Assembly (NCBI GenBank): GCA_020465985.1
Contig: JAANYP010002875.1
Coordinates: forward strand, 1-64,000
From: Centrapalus pauciflorus
Lineage: Eukaryota > Streptophyta > Magnoliopsida > Asterales > Asteraceae
Length of the DNA: 64,000 nt
Reading direction: 5' to 3'
Part shown: piece after piece, positions 32,467-47,916 of the stretch
Layout of the letters: the number at the start of each line of letters is the position of its first letter
Position numbering within the stretch: position 1 is the stretch's first letter
Translations under genes and position numbers: made by a program
Notes under the pieces: generated by a model
The model's input: only the letters and a program-made list of their open reading frames with translations
Told to the model about the DNA's origin: nothing
The model's database searches: none

Positions 32467-33687
32467 GATCTTTTGAGAATGAATGAATGATTTACGAGTT
32501 ATCAGATATCAGAATCAGATAAATTAAGATTTTAAAGATAAAAGACATTGAAATTGACAAAAGATTGATATGATAATTCTGGACAGGTTCAGTGAAATTC
32601 TGAACAAAGATCTAAAGATTTAAAAGATTTAAAGCAGGTCAAAGACTTGAATTGACAGATCAGATTGACAAAAGATAAAATCCTGAGATAACTCAGGTGG
32701 CAGATTTTACATCTGTTTGATAAAGACCCCAGATCTGTGAGTTATAGATATTCAGATTTAACATGTTTGAATTTCCGGTTGAGACATATTGTTGATGCTA
32801 GTTTGATTGACATTCATATTATCAGCTGGATTGTGACCTGTGCACACCATGGTTGAGTGTTGCCCAGTGTATCATGATAGCTATTTGACTTATCATTTCA
32901 TATGATATTGCTTTTACAGTTCACTTCAGATTTTGCTTTAAGATTATTGCTATCATGACATTGATTACGTATGCTTCATCATTGCATATACTTGACATAT
33001 TGATTCCGCTTGATTAGCCCTATTGGTCTATTGTTCTAGACTTGGCTATTTTCACCAGTTCAAATGAACTTGGTAATGACCTCCGATGTTCCGCCATATT
33101 GACTTACTGGTAGCTAGCCCAGTATGTGGCTGATCCCCACGATTTAAGCGTGAGTGTGGCCTGAACATCATCCGACTCTATGACTTCTATGTCTCAATCA
33201 TGAGGGCTGTAGCGGCAGCCAAGACATATCACGCTAGACTGATGATCCGTTTGACATGCATGTTAATTTGAAAATCTATATACTCACTAAGCATTGCTTA
33301 CAGTTGCTACATTATCATTTTACAGGAAAAAGAAAAGGAAAGTCACCTGGCGGACCTAGCTCTTAGGTCTATTAAAGATCAAGACAGAAGTTTCTATAGA
33401 CCACTACACAACAAAACCTTTCGGTACTGATTGGAAGACAGCAAATGTTGTGGTTTTGGGTAGATTTGATATTATTCTATGATGTAATGATTAGATTAGA
33501 TGGTACCCTTTTATAACTTTAATTTGAAATATGTAATCTGTATTTAATCTATATCCTAATCTGTATGTACATGTAATTTATCATTCCGCAATTTAATTAC
33601 CCTATCTTAGTATGATTGATATCGTATTGCAATTTGTGGGACCTAGACTGGTGAGGATTGCCCCGTAAGGGGTGGTCTTCACAGGAA

Positions 33688-33699
33688 GGTATCAGAGCC
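33688..33699 (+). promoter_or_regulatory. El-3 primer-binding site
   Basis: GGTATCAGAGCC four nt after the LTR end; initiator Met-tRNA type. Confidence 0.88.
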
Positions 33700-33725
33700 C
33701 ATAGTTTGAGTGAATCAAGTATTAC

Positions 33726-33875
33726 GTGAGTATACTTGGTCTCAAACTGAAGCAATAATATGTATCAATCATTTAGGTGGTTTGAACTGAGATGGGATGT
33801 ACAGACTGTTAGGATGGGAAAAGGGTACATAGATCTAAGTCTATAAACTGATAGTTAATTGATTTTAATTTTCAG
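33726..33875 (+). other. Putative leader intron of El-3
   Basis: Donor TATTAC/GTGAGTAT (strong) at 33725/33726; acceptor GATTTTAATTTTCAG/T at 33875, six nt before the gag ATG. 150 nt, with the PBS upstream. El-4 also has an acceptor-like TTATTGTGCAG six nt before its gag ATG. Inferred. Confidence 0.35.
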
Positions 33876-33881
33876 TAGAAG

Positions 33882-36296
33882 ATGTCAGGATCAGGATCAT
33901 GTGACACACCAAACATGACCCCACAACAAATGTTCGAAATGATGCAACAATTGTTAGCCCAACACTCTGAGCAACAAAACAAAATAATGCAAGAACAGTT
34001 TCAGGCCAGAGATGAGGCCGAAGCTAAAAGACGTGAAGATAAGAAAAATAAGAGAAAAGATAAACAAGTCCAGAACGACGAATCTGATTCTGATAACACA
34101 AATCCTGAAACCCAAATTGCTCAGCCAAAAGGCTGCAAGTTTAAAGATTTCAAAGCTAGCGGTGCTTTGAATTTTGAAGGAACAGTTAATCCAATTCAGG
34201 CGAAGGACTGGATTAGCCACACTGAAGAAATCTTCAGGATTTCTGATTGCTTAGACTCCAAGAAAGTAAGCTATGCATCCGCTTTGTTCGTCGGTGCTGC
34301 TCGTGCTTGGTGGAAGACTCAGAGAAGTATCTATGGAGAGGAGGTGATTCAGACTCTAGAGTGGAACCAGTTTCTAGATATGTTCAACGCAAAATATTGT
34401 CCGATCGACCAACAAGATAAAATGGAGGTTCAACTGATGCAGCTGACTCAGGGAAACAAAACTGTTGACGAATATGAGCATGAATTCTCACGACTATGCG
34501 GCTACTCCTCGTATCAAGTAGCTACTGAAGAAAGGAAGATGAATAGATTCCGCGGAGGACTCAACCCAAGATACCGGCACCCGATGAGTGCGATAAAGTA
34601 TAAGTCCTATCTGGAAATGGTGGAAGCGGCCAGACAGATCGAGAGAGGATACCTAGAATATGGCGATCAACTTTATGCTCCATCAGCTAATCCAACATGT
34701 CCTTCTCCTCCGAAGAAGCAGAGATTCGGCAGATTCTTCAGGCCAAACAAATCTCAGACCCAGCAATCTCAACAATCCCAACCGAAAGCGCAAGCCTACT
34801 CACTGACAAACGAGCCACGATTCTGCAGGAGATGCAGAAAGTCACATATGGGGCTATGTAACCCAGATGACGTCACATGTTTTGCTTGCAATAGAATTGG
34901 TCACAGCAGCGAAGAATGCCCACAGCAGGGACGTGGATGTGCGAAATGCGGGAAAAGAGGACATTTCATGTATCAGTGTCGCAACGGGCAACGATTTCAG
35001 TCGCAATCATCAGCGGGGGGTTCTACAGTAAAGAGTTCTGCTGCAACTCCGACAGCAAGGACACGTGCGTTTCAGATAACAGCAGAAGAAGCGAGAGAAA
35101 CACCTGACGTAGTTACCGGTACGTTTCTGTTAAATACGATACCTGCTCGCGTACTATTTGATTCTGGCGCTAGTCGTTCCTTTATATCGACTTCTTTTGC
35201 ATCAAGATTATCTAAGTCCCCATCGAAGCTTCCCGTAGTACTTGACATTGAGACAGCCAGTAACAACCATGTTATGGCTGATTCTGTATATCGAAACTGC
35301 ACTCTACTCGTCGATAACATCTTATTCAACCTTGATCTCATTCCTATTCCGTTGAAAGAGTTCGACGTCATTATCGGCATGGACTGGCTAACGAACAACG
35401 AAGCAACAATCGTATGCAACTGTCGGATCATCAGAATCAAGTCCTCAGACGGTCGAGTATTGGAGATCAAAGGAGAGAAAAGAAAAGGTGCTCACTGCTT
35501 CATTTCTGTAGAGAAAGCTCACAAATGTTTGTCTAAGGGTCATGAATCTTATCTGTGTTACGTCTCTTCTGAATCTAACTCTGAAAAGAAAACCCTAGCT
35601 GACATTCCTATCGTCTGTGAGTTTCCAGACGTCTTTCCCGATGATATTTCTGGAGTGCCACCAGAACGTCAAGTCGAATTCGGCATTGACTTAGTTCCTG
35701 GTGCGGCTCCCATTGCAAAAGCTCCCTACAGACTTGCACCTGCAGAAATGCAGGAAATGTCAAAGCAGTTGCAAGAGCTGCTGGAAAAGGGGTTTATCCG
35801 ACCGAGTTCATCTCCGTGGGGTGCACCTGTCTTATTTGTCAAAAAGAAAGACGGAACTTTCCGTATGTGCATCGACTACCGCGAGTTGAACAAAGTTACT
35901 ATAAAGAATAAATATCCTCTGCCCAGGATCGATGATCTGTTTGATCAGCTACAAGGAGCCAGCTACTTCTCGAAAATAGATCTTCGTTCTGGGTATCATC
36001 AGTTGAAGGTTAAAGATGAGGATGTTCCAAAGACAGCCTTCCGAACAAGATACGGTCATTACGAATTTCTCGTAATGCCGTTCGGTTTAACAAATGCACC
36101 AGCGGCGTTCATGGATCTCATGAATCGCGTGTGCAGACCGATGCTGGATAAGTCAGTTATCGTATTCATAGACGATATTCTGATTTACTCCAAAACGGAG
36201 GCTGATCATTCTATTCATTTGCGGCAATTGCTAGAGTTACTGAGAAAAGAAAGACTCTATGCAAAATTTTCTAAATGCGAATTCTGGCTCAGACAG
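33882..36296 (+). CDS. El-3 Gag-protease-RT (first coding block)
   Basis: Starts at ATG 33882 (MSGSGSCDTP). The Gag core (GALNFEGTVNPIQAKDWISH ... ARAWWKTQ ... FNAKYCP) is followed by two CCHC knuckles (CFACNRIGHSSEEC, CAKCGKRGHFMYQC). The aspartic protease has VLFDSGASRSFIS. The chromovirus RT follows: APYRLAPAEMQEM, LPRIDDLFDQLQGASYFSKI, MPFGLTNAPAAFM and the catalytic FIDDILIYSK. The block is open to CEFWLRQ, after which an 84-nt GT-AG segment brings a stop (frame ends at 36302). Gag would package element RNA; RT copies it. Confidence 0.9.
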
Positions 36297-36380
36297 GTAT
36301 AACTTTACATTGTCTTGAGCTATTCCTTAAGCGTACTTTGATTGAACAAAACTTAAAATTCTACTTTGTTGCTTTTATAG
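36297..36380 (+). other. 84-nt intron-like insertion inside the El-3 RT region
   Basis: AGACAG/GTATAACTTT ... TTGCTTTTATAG/ATTC: canonical donor and acceptor, U-rich, with the candidate branch region near TTGATTGAAC. Flanking codons are in phase 0, with FWLRQ before and QFLGHVV after, directly adjacent in the Gypsy RT family. El-4 has the same region uninterrupted (FWLREAQFLGHV). The fit to intron rules is striking; splicing is untested. Confidence 0.6.
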
Positions 36381-38354
36381 ATTCAATTCCTTGGCCATGT
36401 TGTTTCTGGCGAAGGTATTTCCGTTGATCCGTCTAAAGTCGAGGCCGTTCAAAAATGGCAAACGCCTCGCAATACCTCCGAAATAAGAAGTTTCCTTGGA
36501 TTGGCCGGTTATTATCGGCGATTCATAAAGGACTTCTCAAAGATTGCTGTGCCACTTACGATGTTAACACGAAAGAATACACCTTTCGTATAGGCGGATA
36601 AACAGCAAGAGGCATTCGAAACTTTGAAACAGAAACTGATTCAAGCGCCGATCCTAGCCTTACCAGAGGGCAACAATGATTTTGTCGTTTATAGCGACGC
36701 ATCTGGTACTGGCTTAGGATGTGTTCTGATGCAAAGGGGAAAAGTAATTGCCTACGCTTCAAGGCAATTGAAAGACTACGAGAAAAGTGCACCGACTCAT
36801 GATCTTGAGTTGGCTGCCGTTACCTTTGCACTGAAAATCTGGCGGCATTATCTTTATGGGACTCGGTGTCAGCTCTACACCGATCATAAGAGTCTCAAAC
36901 ATCTTTTTACTTAAAAGGATCTGAATATGAAACAACAACGGTCCTTGGAGCTTATCAAAGACTATGATTGCGAGATCCTATATCATCCCGGCAAAGCTAA
37001 TGTTGTCGCGGATGCTTTGAGTAGAAAAGTTTATCCAAAAAAGTGCTGCTATGCCCTAACTCCGGTTATATTCTCTTCTGATCTCATTGAAGACATCAGA
37101 GTTTCTCAAGCTGAAGCACTGAAAGAAGAGAATCTCTGTTCTGAAAATCTTAAAGGGCAGATACAATTTCTAACTCTGAATCATTTGGGACTTCATTGTC
37201 TCAAGGGAAACCGAATCTGGATTCCTAAATATGGTTCTATTCACAACACTCTTCTATCTGAAGCTCATCAGTCCAAGTTATTTGTTCATCCTGGCAGCTC
37301 AAAGATGTATTTTGATCTGAAAGCTGATTACTGGTGGCCAGGAATGAAGAAAGACATCGGTCTATATGTTGAAAGCTGCAGAGTATGTCAGATGGTTAAG
37401 GCAGAACACCAGAAATCCTTCGGGGATATGCAACCACTGCCAGTTCCTGAGTGGAAGTGGGAGCATATAACTATGGATTTCATCACTAAACTACCAAAGA
37501 CCAAGAGACAGCATGACTCCATCTGGGTAGTCGTGCACAGATTAACGAAGTCAGCTCATTTCATACCGATGAAAGAGACGTACTCCCTTGATAGATTGGC
37601 ACAGTTGTATATCACAGAAATAATTTCTCGTCACGGTGTGCCAAAGTCTATCGTCTCTGATCGTGATAGTCGTTTCACATCTAGATTCTGGCAAGCTCTA
37701 CAAGAAGGGATGGGTACTCGGGTTTCTATGAGTACTGCTTATCATCCAAGTGCAGATGGCCAGAGTGAGCGTACTATCCTTACTCTTGAAGATATGCTTC
37801 GTGCATGCGTTCTTGATCTGGGTGGTAACTGGGATGACCACTTGCCTCTGGTCGAATTCTCATACAATAACAGTTATCATTCAACGATCAAGATGGCTCC
37901 TTTTGAAGCTTTATATGGAAGAAAGTGCAGAACTCCCACCTGTTGGCGTGAAACAGGTGAATCGCCAATAGCAGGACCTGCCCTTCTACAGTTGACTCAC
38001 GAGAAGCTTCAACTGGTTAGAAGGAACATACTTGAAGCTCAAAGCAGGCAGAAGTCATATTATGACAATCGACACAGATCCATAAGCTTTGCAGTTAACG
38101 ATTGGGTGATGCTGAAAGTATCTCCAATAAGAAATGTGGTTCGATTTATAAAGAGAAACAAGCTAGCTCCGAGATTTATCGGTCCGTTCAAGATTGTCGA
38201 AAAGATAGGAAATCAATCTTATCGTCTTGAACTGCCAGCGGACTTATCTGGAATACATCCTGTATTCCATGTCAGTCATCTGAGAAAGAGTTTAGCTGAC
38301 GAAAGAGAAGTTAAAATACCACATGTTAACTTGCATATTGATGAGAAGCTTTGA
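36381..38354 (+). pseudogene. El-3 RNase H-integrase block with stop codons
   Basis: One frame from 36381 to the stop at 38352-38354, with TAG at 36591-36593 and TAA at 36912-36914. It starts with the RT thumb/connection (RSFLGLAGYYRRFI), then RNase H (YSDASGTGLGCVLMQ, YTDHKSLKHLF, HPGKANVVADALSRK). The integrase follows: zinc region (HPGSSKMYFDLKADYWW ... CRVCQMVK) and core with acids in TMDFITKLP, SDRDSRFTS and GQSERTI. The C-terminal GPFKIVEKIGNQSYRLELP and HPVFHVSHLRK lead to the chromodomain. All three stops are one transition away from common codons of the family (for example CAA or CGA), as expected for decay of methylated DNA. Confidence 0.88.
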
Positions 38355-38386
38355 GTGGTTGAAGAGCCAGAACGTATTCTGGACTC

Positions 38387-38479
38387 GTCCAGTGGAAACA
38401 CCACAAAGGTTCGCATCAGTCTTGGGAATCCAGAGATGTTATGAAAGCTACTTATCCCAGTCTGTTCGAACATAGCTAA
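38387..38479 (+). pseudogene. El-3 chromodomain remnant
   Basis: In another frame, VQWKHHKGSHQSWESRDVM ends at TAA 38477-38479; the WKHHKG...(A/Q)(T/S)WE pattern matches the chromodomain of El-4. The part between VEEPERILD and VQWK is missing and the frame is shifted, so this copy could not make a full targeting domain. Confidence 0.7.
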
Positions 38480-38516
38480 CTTCAGGGACGAAGTTTGTGC
38501 GTGGTGGAGTCCATTC

Positions 38517-41018
<2,502 letters not shown>

Positions 41019-42560
41019 TATTAGGATTAGGGTTAATCATTCATTCACAAGTCTAGCAATATACACACACATATAATAGTCAGGAGTTGTGTGAGATTCT
41101 CTACACAACATATTAAAGTCCTAAGTTGACTCAAGAGAATAAGACTAAAGCCTGAGTTGACTAAAAAATAAGGCTAACAATACTACTTGTTAATACAAGT
41201 TGTTTTTGCTAAGTCTAGTGAAACTCTCGTTGAGACTTACATTTGGTGAAGACCAACATGGTGTTGATAAACAAGTTTTAGGATTACACTTGTTATCCTA
41301 AGAAACTCTTCAGAAATACGTCTCTGGTTTTACTTTATAGTATCCTTTTTACATGATGAAGATCAAAAGAATAATGTAAATGAGATCTCTTAGTAGGGAA
41401 CTACACTAGTATCTCATGTGTAGGACATGTCAACTATGAAGACTGAGGAGGCAATTATGTAGATAGATGTTGAAGAAGAATAAGATTGTGATGACGAAGA
41501 GTTTAAAGACTTTGGTTATGTTTTCAAGAAGGAATATGTCATAGAGGAACAATTTTCTCAAGAAGTCAAGTGCAAAAAGGTCCACATCGATATTTGGAAA
41601 ATACAAAACTGATTGCTACAAATATTGTATAATTGGTTACATTGCTGCTAATTGTGTATTCACGACTATATATAACTATTCCTTCCTAGTGATCTCTATA
41701 CAAATCAAAGTATTTGAAGCTGAAACTCAAACGTAGAAACCATAATACAAGAAGACTATTGACAAAGGGCTTGTAGCTGAGGTGCATTACTAGAGTAATT
41801 CTGATACATCATTTAAAGAAGAATAGACAGACAACATGTGCTTAATGGCTTTAGATGATCCCCCAATAAGCTCAAACAAGATCTAATAATGAGAAAAGCG
41901 TACAATATGTTTGACTACTTGTTTGTAGATCTCATCATGGTCCATAGCTCATAAGAATCCGTCAAGTTTAAAGTCAAAAATTCAAAGTTTTAAAAAATGA
42001 ATTTGGCCCGATAAAGTTTAATCTTTGAAAGACATGCAAACAAAACTTCAAAATAAAATTGAAACAGATTCGTCGTTAGATTCCAGTAAACATGAAAATT
42101 ATTAGTTTTCCTACCCAAATAAACAGAAAACCGATTTAGTAAATATCCATAGCCGAGATGGGTTGACATGAAATGCGACAAAGCATCAAACATGAACAAG
42201 ATCAATAATGTCGACATGAAGTTATCACACAAACACATCAATCACAATACACTGATCTGAACCCATCGAATTACAATCCCTAAGGACGGGAATGCTGAAA
42301 CATACTTATTATTTAATTTTTAAATAATAATAGTAATAAACATAAATATTAATGACATTATGTGTATTTTAGATGTTTAGTATTTCTTTATAAATTTTAA
42401 ATGTTGGTTATTTTAATGTGATTAGTGAGACCAGTGAACCAACATGACAACCGTATTTTTAACTTGAGTTTTCATAAAGTAAAAAGTCCAAAATGGAATT
42501 ATGTAAAAGTACAAGGGTTTTAAATAGAAAAGTTTCTTGTTACTGAGTCAGCAGATAAAC
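41019..42560. other. Intergenic stretch without recognised features
   Basis: No open frame or transposon end that I recognise. A GATGACGAAGAG-type, Glu/Asp-coding stretch near 41470-41580 may be a decayed exon or transposase piece, but I cannot identify it. From about 42300 it is the upstream flank of the host gene. Confidence 0.4.
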
Positions 42561-42786
42561 GTCGAGTTATGTCTACACGAAGGACAAAAAACACAAACAA
42601 CACTTTCACCTGGCGCAGATTAGCAACTGTATCCTCGCTAAAATACGCCATCCCTCCTCCCTTTTTCCCTTCCCTCGCCTTCAAGTCTCTCTCTCTCTCT
42701 CTCTCTCTCTCAAACACAAACACACAGATAGCGGTGGAAGAGATTTTGGGAATTTTATAAGGGCGAATGTGCAGTGAAGTTGAACA
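42561..42786 (+). promoter_or_regulatory. Proximal promoter/5' UTR of the coiled-coil gene with CT tract
   Basis: Pyrimidine-rich sequence with (TC)n at 42686-42711, typical of the Y-patch/5' UTR region of plant genes, followed by a 75-nt leader to the ATG (context AACAATGG). The exact transcription start is not visible. Confidence 0.5.
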
Positions 42787-42846
42787 ATGGCGTCGTCGTC
42801 ACCTTCGCTGCAGGCGAATTTCTATGCCTCTTCTTCTTCTTCTAAG
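42787..42846 (+). CDS. MRC: Exon 1 of MRC/PII1-like gene (transit peptide start)
   Basis: ATG at 42787 opens 20 codons (MASSSPSLQANFYASSSSSK), rich in Ser with few acidic residues, as in chloroplast transit peptides. The exon ends TCTAAG/GTAAATAG at 42846/42847 in phase 0. The exon is too short to show as a gene alone; it is supported by the frame match and the targeting character shared with the start of exon 2. Confidence 0.7.
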
Positions 42847-45715
42847 GTAAATAGTTTCAATCTATGTGTGTGTGTGTGTGTGTGTTTCTGGTACATTTAT
42901 GTATTTCAGATTAATGGTTAGTTACTTTGTTAGCGATGAGCAATAGTCATTTTTTGTTCATTTGCTTATTTTGTTAAAAATACTAACGATGAGTGCTAAC
43001 TATGGAGTAACCACTAACCAAATAGGAATTGATTACTGTGCGTGTTTGATAATCTGTGTGTGTTTCAAAAATTGGTGGTTGATTAAGTCGTTAGTTACAG
43101 GTTAAAGGATTAGCAATAGCCATTCTTAGGTGCTAATTGATTGAATTTCGTTTGGTTGTTTATTTTGCAAAATATGTCAAATGTTGAGCTATTTTTATGG
43201 AGTAATCAATTAGGAAAAATGATTTTGTGTTGTATGGTTTAGTTATTTCAGTTTCCGTTTGCTACTTTACTTAGATAGATAGGTTGGGTGTTGGGAATCT
43301 TTTAGGGCCCTTTGGAGTTAGATTATGGAACTTGAAGGTTATGACTTCTGGTTTATTAATTAATATTTTATGTGGTTTGATTTGTTATGATTGAGTTAAG
43401 AAGGTCTTCTAAGTTCTAAGGTGCCGGTTGAGATTGCTTGAAGATATCAGCTTAAGATGCTTATGCCTGAACAGGAAAAGGTAAAGTTGGAATCAGTTTT
43501 GGATGCTTTTTAGGGGAGAATTCGAAAATATTTCTCTTAAGTGATTCTCTTTTGTGATTCTACTGCATAGAGCATATGTGTGGGTGTGTCTCTTTTTGAT
43601 GTTTGTAATCCTCAACTACAAGCAATCCAAAACAGGCCAGGTCTATGGTTCTTCTCAAGAATCTAAAGAGATGGTTTTATCCTTGAACTTATGCTTGTAG
43701 CTGTGTTGAATCCTATTTGGTGTCATGCTATATACACACAGTGGCGGACCAAGCGAGCGAAGGGACCCGTTGCACAAATTTTCGTCGCGTTCACGGTTTG
43801 AAAATTCAAATGATTATCTTGGTCGGGTCGGGCCAACAAATGGATATTTATAATTTAAAATAGAATATATAATCTAAAATTCTATTTGGTTAGCTTGATA
43901 ATCTAAAATTCATGGTCTATCGGAAGGATCCCAAGGAATATCGTTCATGTCAATTGTTAGGGTTGAAGGAATCGTAGGTTCCGATAACTTCCTTTTGTAG
44001 AATTTATTCATCAATAGATATTATAAAAGCTACAATTAACAATTAAAGAGTAATTTAACTAACAAAATACAAACTTTCAAGTCTCAAATATCATTGAGTT
44101 TTGGTTTTAATTTGGGCTAAAAATATCAATGGGTTTTCGTTTTAATTTGGACTAAAATTATTGGGTTTTATTTGTTGATTTATTTTTATTACTTATTTAG
44201 TTATTTAGGCATTTAACTTTTAAATTTTTTGTTTCATTTGAGGTATAAGTTTTGTTAATCAAGTTGCACACTTCAGATTTTTATATTTTTACGTATAATA
44301 AGTTGCACTCGCCAGTTGCACACGTAAAGTTTTGAAAAAATTTACACTACAAAATGAGGTTATTAGGGAAAGGACCCATTGGCCATTGCACGAGCTATCC
44401 CTCCCTTCCATGTACTGCGACCGTATACACGATTCAAGCATGTCAATTTAAACCTAATTAGATCTCTACAAAAAGTCAACGTATAAAGCTAAATGCATAT
44501 GTCTAGGACTCGACTGTGAACAAGTCGATAATGAACCAGAATACTAAATAATCAAAATGTGGATGTCCAGGCCTCAATAGTGATTTTGTAATATACCAGG
44601 GCCTGGTATGTCATTAGCCTTGATTGTTTTTGGTCTTTCTTGTCCAGACTGTTTGTGTATACGTCTAATGAGTGTGAGTGTGGAGTACTCGTCTGTGGTA
44701 GAAGTATTTGTGACTTGATTAGCTTCTCACAGGTTAGTTCTGAAACTGCTGAATTCTAATTGTATAAAAATGACATTCAGAGGGTCAAAGGCCTTGAAGG
44801 GTGTGGTGAAGGGTTAACATTTTGATTTTGAGCGGTTGTGAAGACATACTTCCTTACATGCTAACTATTAGAGAGTATTAAAAAAAAGAAAAAAAAAACT
44901 CTATTTTCTCATCTGACTACTATCTATGAAATTATCTGCCTGCATATTGTGTTGATTCAAGTAATTAATTAAGACACGAGATGATAGCCAATTAACGAAG
45001 TTACTTTAATTATGGGATTGTGTACTTGTGTTACTAATAATTTGGACCATAGGGTTAATGTTGGATTATTTAACCCCAAGCCACATTATAAATAGACGCA
45101 TTGGGCTGATTCCAGTTTATTTAAGTAATTGTAAACACACCTACACATCCGTCCTAAGTGTGACAGAGTTCATTGAAGACCTTCACCATTGCGATCAAGA
45201 GAATGTGATTTTGGAAGAACCTATCATGTAAAGGTGTTTCTCTTGTTTCATGTTAGCATTTCAAGCACTTTAGTAATATTATTTTAGAGTTATTGACATA
45301 TGTTATGTTGTCATCCAGATCTAGTATAAGGACAATTGTGCTTCTTTACAACTTACATACTAGAATACTAAGCTAGTATATATACATGGAGCCTCAAAAG
45401 CATGAACACCTTTTTTTTATTATTTGACATAGTATATTTGCTTTCACATGATCTTTATTTCTCATCACAACACATTGAGTTTTGTAATATGATGGTCTGA
45501 CTTGATTTTAATATTTTTGTCTAACGTTCATAACTTTCAACTTTGGTCTTCATGAGATTCTCAAGTGATGGATGAACTTGAACTTGTTTTAATTATGATG
45601 ATGGATATTTATATATACATGAATATTACGGTTTGATTTTTTTTTTCTTTTTGCTATATTTTGTTAGGACCGAACCATGATTGGTTGTCATGAATTATAT
45701 ATTAAAGATAACTGG

Positions 45716-46272
45716 CTGAGAACCATAGAGAATCTCAATGCTTAGGAGGCTAGGAGAGAGGGCTGACCAAGGTCTTGAATCTTGAATTGAGAATAAAGAA
45801 AGCTTTTGAGTTCAGAAAGTTCTGTCTCCTTATTTCCAGTCATCAGAACATCATTAACTTAAGCGGAGGGTAGAACAGTAGATATAAAATGATGCTTGAT
45901 GAACAGAAAATTATCATTCTTGCTGTTTGCAACCCCCAAGTCACAATGCATTAGATAAACTGGCATCTATTTGCCTTGAAGCCTGTTTAACTGTGGTGGA
46001 TGGAGGTACAGATAAACCATGTGGGGGGTTTCATAAACACTTTTACATGCAAATCCCCATGAATGAATGCATTATTAACATTTACTGCAGTAGCAATTAA
46101 ACTTCTCATGTTGTGAGTTGTGAGTTTAACAATAAGGGAATAGGAAACCTGCATCTGGTTTATCTTCACCCACAATAGGAAAGAATGCATTATTAACAAC
46201 ACTCTATAACCCATTGAGCCTTACATCTTTCCGCTGACCCATCAGGATTATACTTCACTGTAACTAAAGAAA
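45716..46272 (-). pseudogene. Decayed Copia reverse transcriptase fragment in the intron
   Basis: On the minus strand, in order but broken by stops and frame changes: KYNPDGSAERCKAQ, VKLTTHNMRSLI, VNVNNAFIHGDL, VKQASRQ, LSNAL, VNDVLMTGNKETELSELK and FKIQDLG. These follow the order of RT motifs in the Copia lineages with VNNAFLHGDL-type cores, distinct from the SIRE type of El-1/El-2. No LTR was found; it is an old remnant, antisense to the host gene. Confidence 0.75.
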
Positions 46273-46428
46273 TAATTAATTATGAATGCATGATTTTAAA
46301 TGGATGGATAGGATTGATATTTAGGAACTGTGAAGCTTCAGCAAATGCTACTTGCTGACTGCTGTTAAGCTTTCAGCATCAACTACCTTCATAGCCTTCA
46401 TTGTGAAGCTTCAGCATAGCATAGATCT

Positions 46429-46602
46429 GTTAAGCTACATCGTGCTGATCAAAGTTAACACCCAGTAGAAGAAATTCCTACACTAGGGGCTCTGCCCCTT
46501 GGACCCAGTAGGGCGGTTAAGCTACATCTTGCTGATCAAAGGAACCACCGCCAGGGGCTCTGCCCCTAGGACCCTGCAAGGGGCCGTAACCCCTTCACCC
46601 CC
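46429..46602. repeat. 87-bp direct duplication, GC-rich, in the intron
   Basis: GTTAAGCTACATC.TGCTGAT at 46429 and 46516, followed at equal distance by AGGGGCTCTGCCCCT.GGACC (46485 and 46552). The GGGGC...GCCCC core can form a hairpin. Origin unknown. Confidence 0.7.
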
Positions 46603-47916
46603 ACATTTACGCCCGGGTCTAGACTACGTCACTACTTATACAAATGTGCACGCCGCACCACCAAACTTGTACCGTAATCTTAACAGGTCAAGGAAATCAC
46701 ACTAAAATAACAACACCTTTGACACTAAAATTAATTTCTCTTATCTTCTATGAGTTAAAATAATGATGTTGACACAATGGACCACATGACCCAACTTTTG
46801 GCACTCTATATTGGCCAACCCTCTAAAAGTTCTGAAGACAGTCAAAAATTTGCATTCAAAGTGCATTTTGCTCTTCTCAATAATACAAGAAAATTGAACA
46901 AAGTCGATGAATAATTCTGTCATTGTTATTATTGGTATTTGTGATGTACTTCTGTGAATTCATACTTTCACGCTTGATACTCAGAATTGACATCAAATCT
47001 TATCAAGACAAAAATGAGGCATCATGCTAACTTCAACTAATGGAGCCATTTCAATATTTTTTAAATAACAAATCGTATTAGAGTTATTTAGTGTTATATA
47101 TGTTGATTATAGGCACGATGTACTTCTTTCTTGTAATTTTGATATGAAAGATGTTGGCGAAACCTCTTATTTTATAGGCATTGAAATTCATTGACATTGA
47201 GATAGCTTTTTTTAGTAGCGAGCATTAGGATTTTTCTCAAAGTGGTCAGATCGAAATAGTTCTTACAAACTACAACATGCATAATTACTCCTTACTGTTG
47301 AGACAGTTGTTAAAGAGTGACGAATCCCACACATATTACTTTGCCATGCTTTTGTAATTCTGAATCTTGTATAAGCTCAAGTGTACATGCTTACAGGCAA
47401 GAAGGCTTTGTGCTACTCATAATTACTGATATTTTATCTTAAAACAAATACCTGTCATTTGTACTCTTTTTTTGTCAAATGTAGATAAAATATGAAAATT
47501 AACATTAAAGCATACATTTATGCTTTGGACACATCATGTTTCATGAGGAAACTCTAGCAAGAATTGCTCACTATCATGACGAGAAGTCGAGAATAGAGTA
47601 ATTTGAGTTTCTATCATGCTACTTGCCACACCATATCTTATTGTGAGATTTTGAAATTGTATGTTACATCACAAGGTCATTAGGATTTTTATGGAAATTG
47701 TGGGTTTTCCTTGTATTTTGATGATAATTGATCAACCATGATTGTGGATAGGGGATCATATTTTCGAAAATCAAAGTGAAGGGTTTATTATAAGTTTATG
47801 ATCAAACAAAGGTCCTGGTTACCAAATAAGGAAACCATTGACCAAAAAATTTGATTTTTTATTGGGCCCATATCTGTTTAACATTCATCTAAATTTGGTT
47901 TACCATTTTTTTGCAG

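Larger units (their letters stand above)
42847..47916 (+). other. Large intron of the MRC-like gene (5070 nt)
   Basis: Donor AAG/GTAAATAG; acceptor CATTTTTTTGCAG/TG at 47916/47917. It holds a (GT)n tract near 42865-42886, an old antisense Copia RT fragment (45716-46272) and an 87-bp GC-rich direct duplication (46429-46602). About 43738-44440 looks like a separate insertion (starts near CAGTGGCGGACC) but its ends are not clear. No further coding exon was recognised. Confidence 0.65.

Noticed and set aside
41019..42300. Host gene or transposase between El-3 and the MRC-like gene
   Set aside because: Only short frames and an acidic-coding patch near 41470-41580; nothing recognisable.
43738..44440. 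DNA transposon in the host intron starting CAGTGGCGGACC
   Set aside because: The 3' end does not give a convincing inverted repeat, and the flanking TATACAC copies are not directly at the ends.
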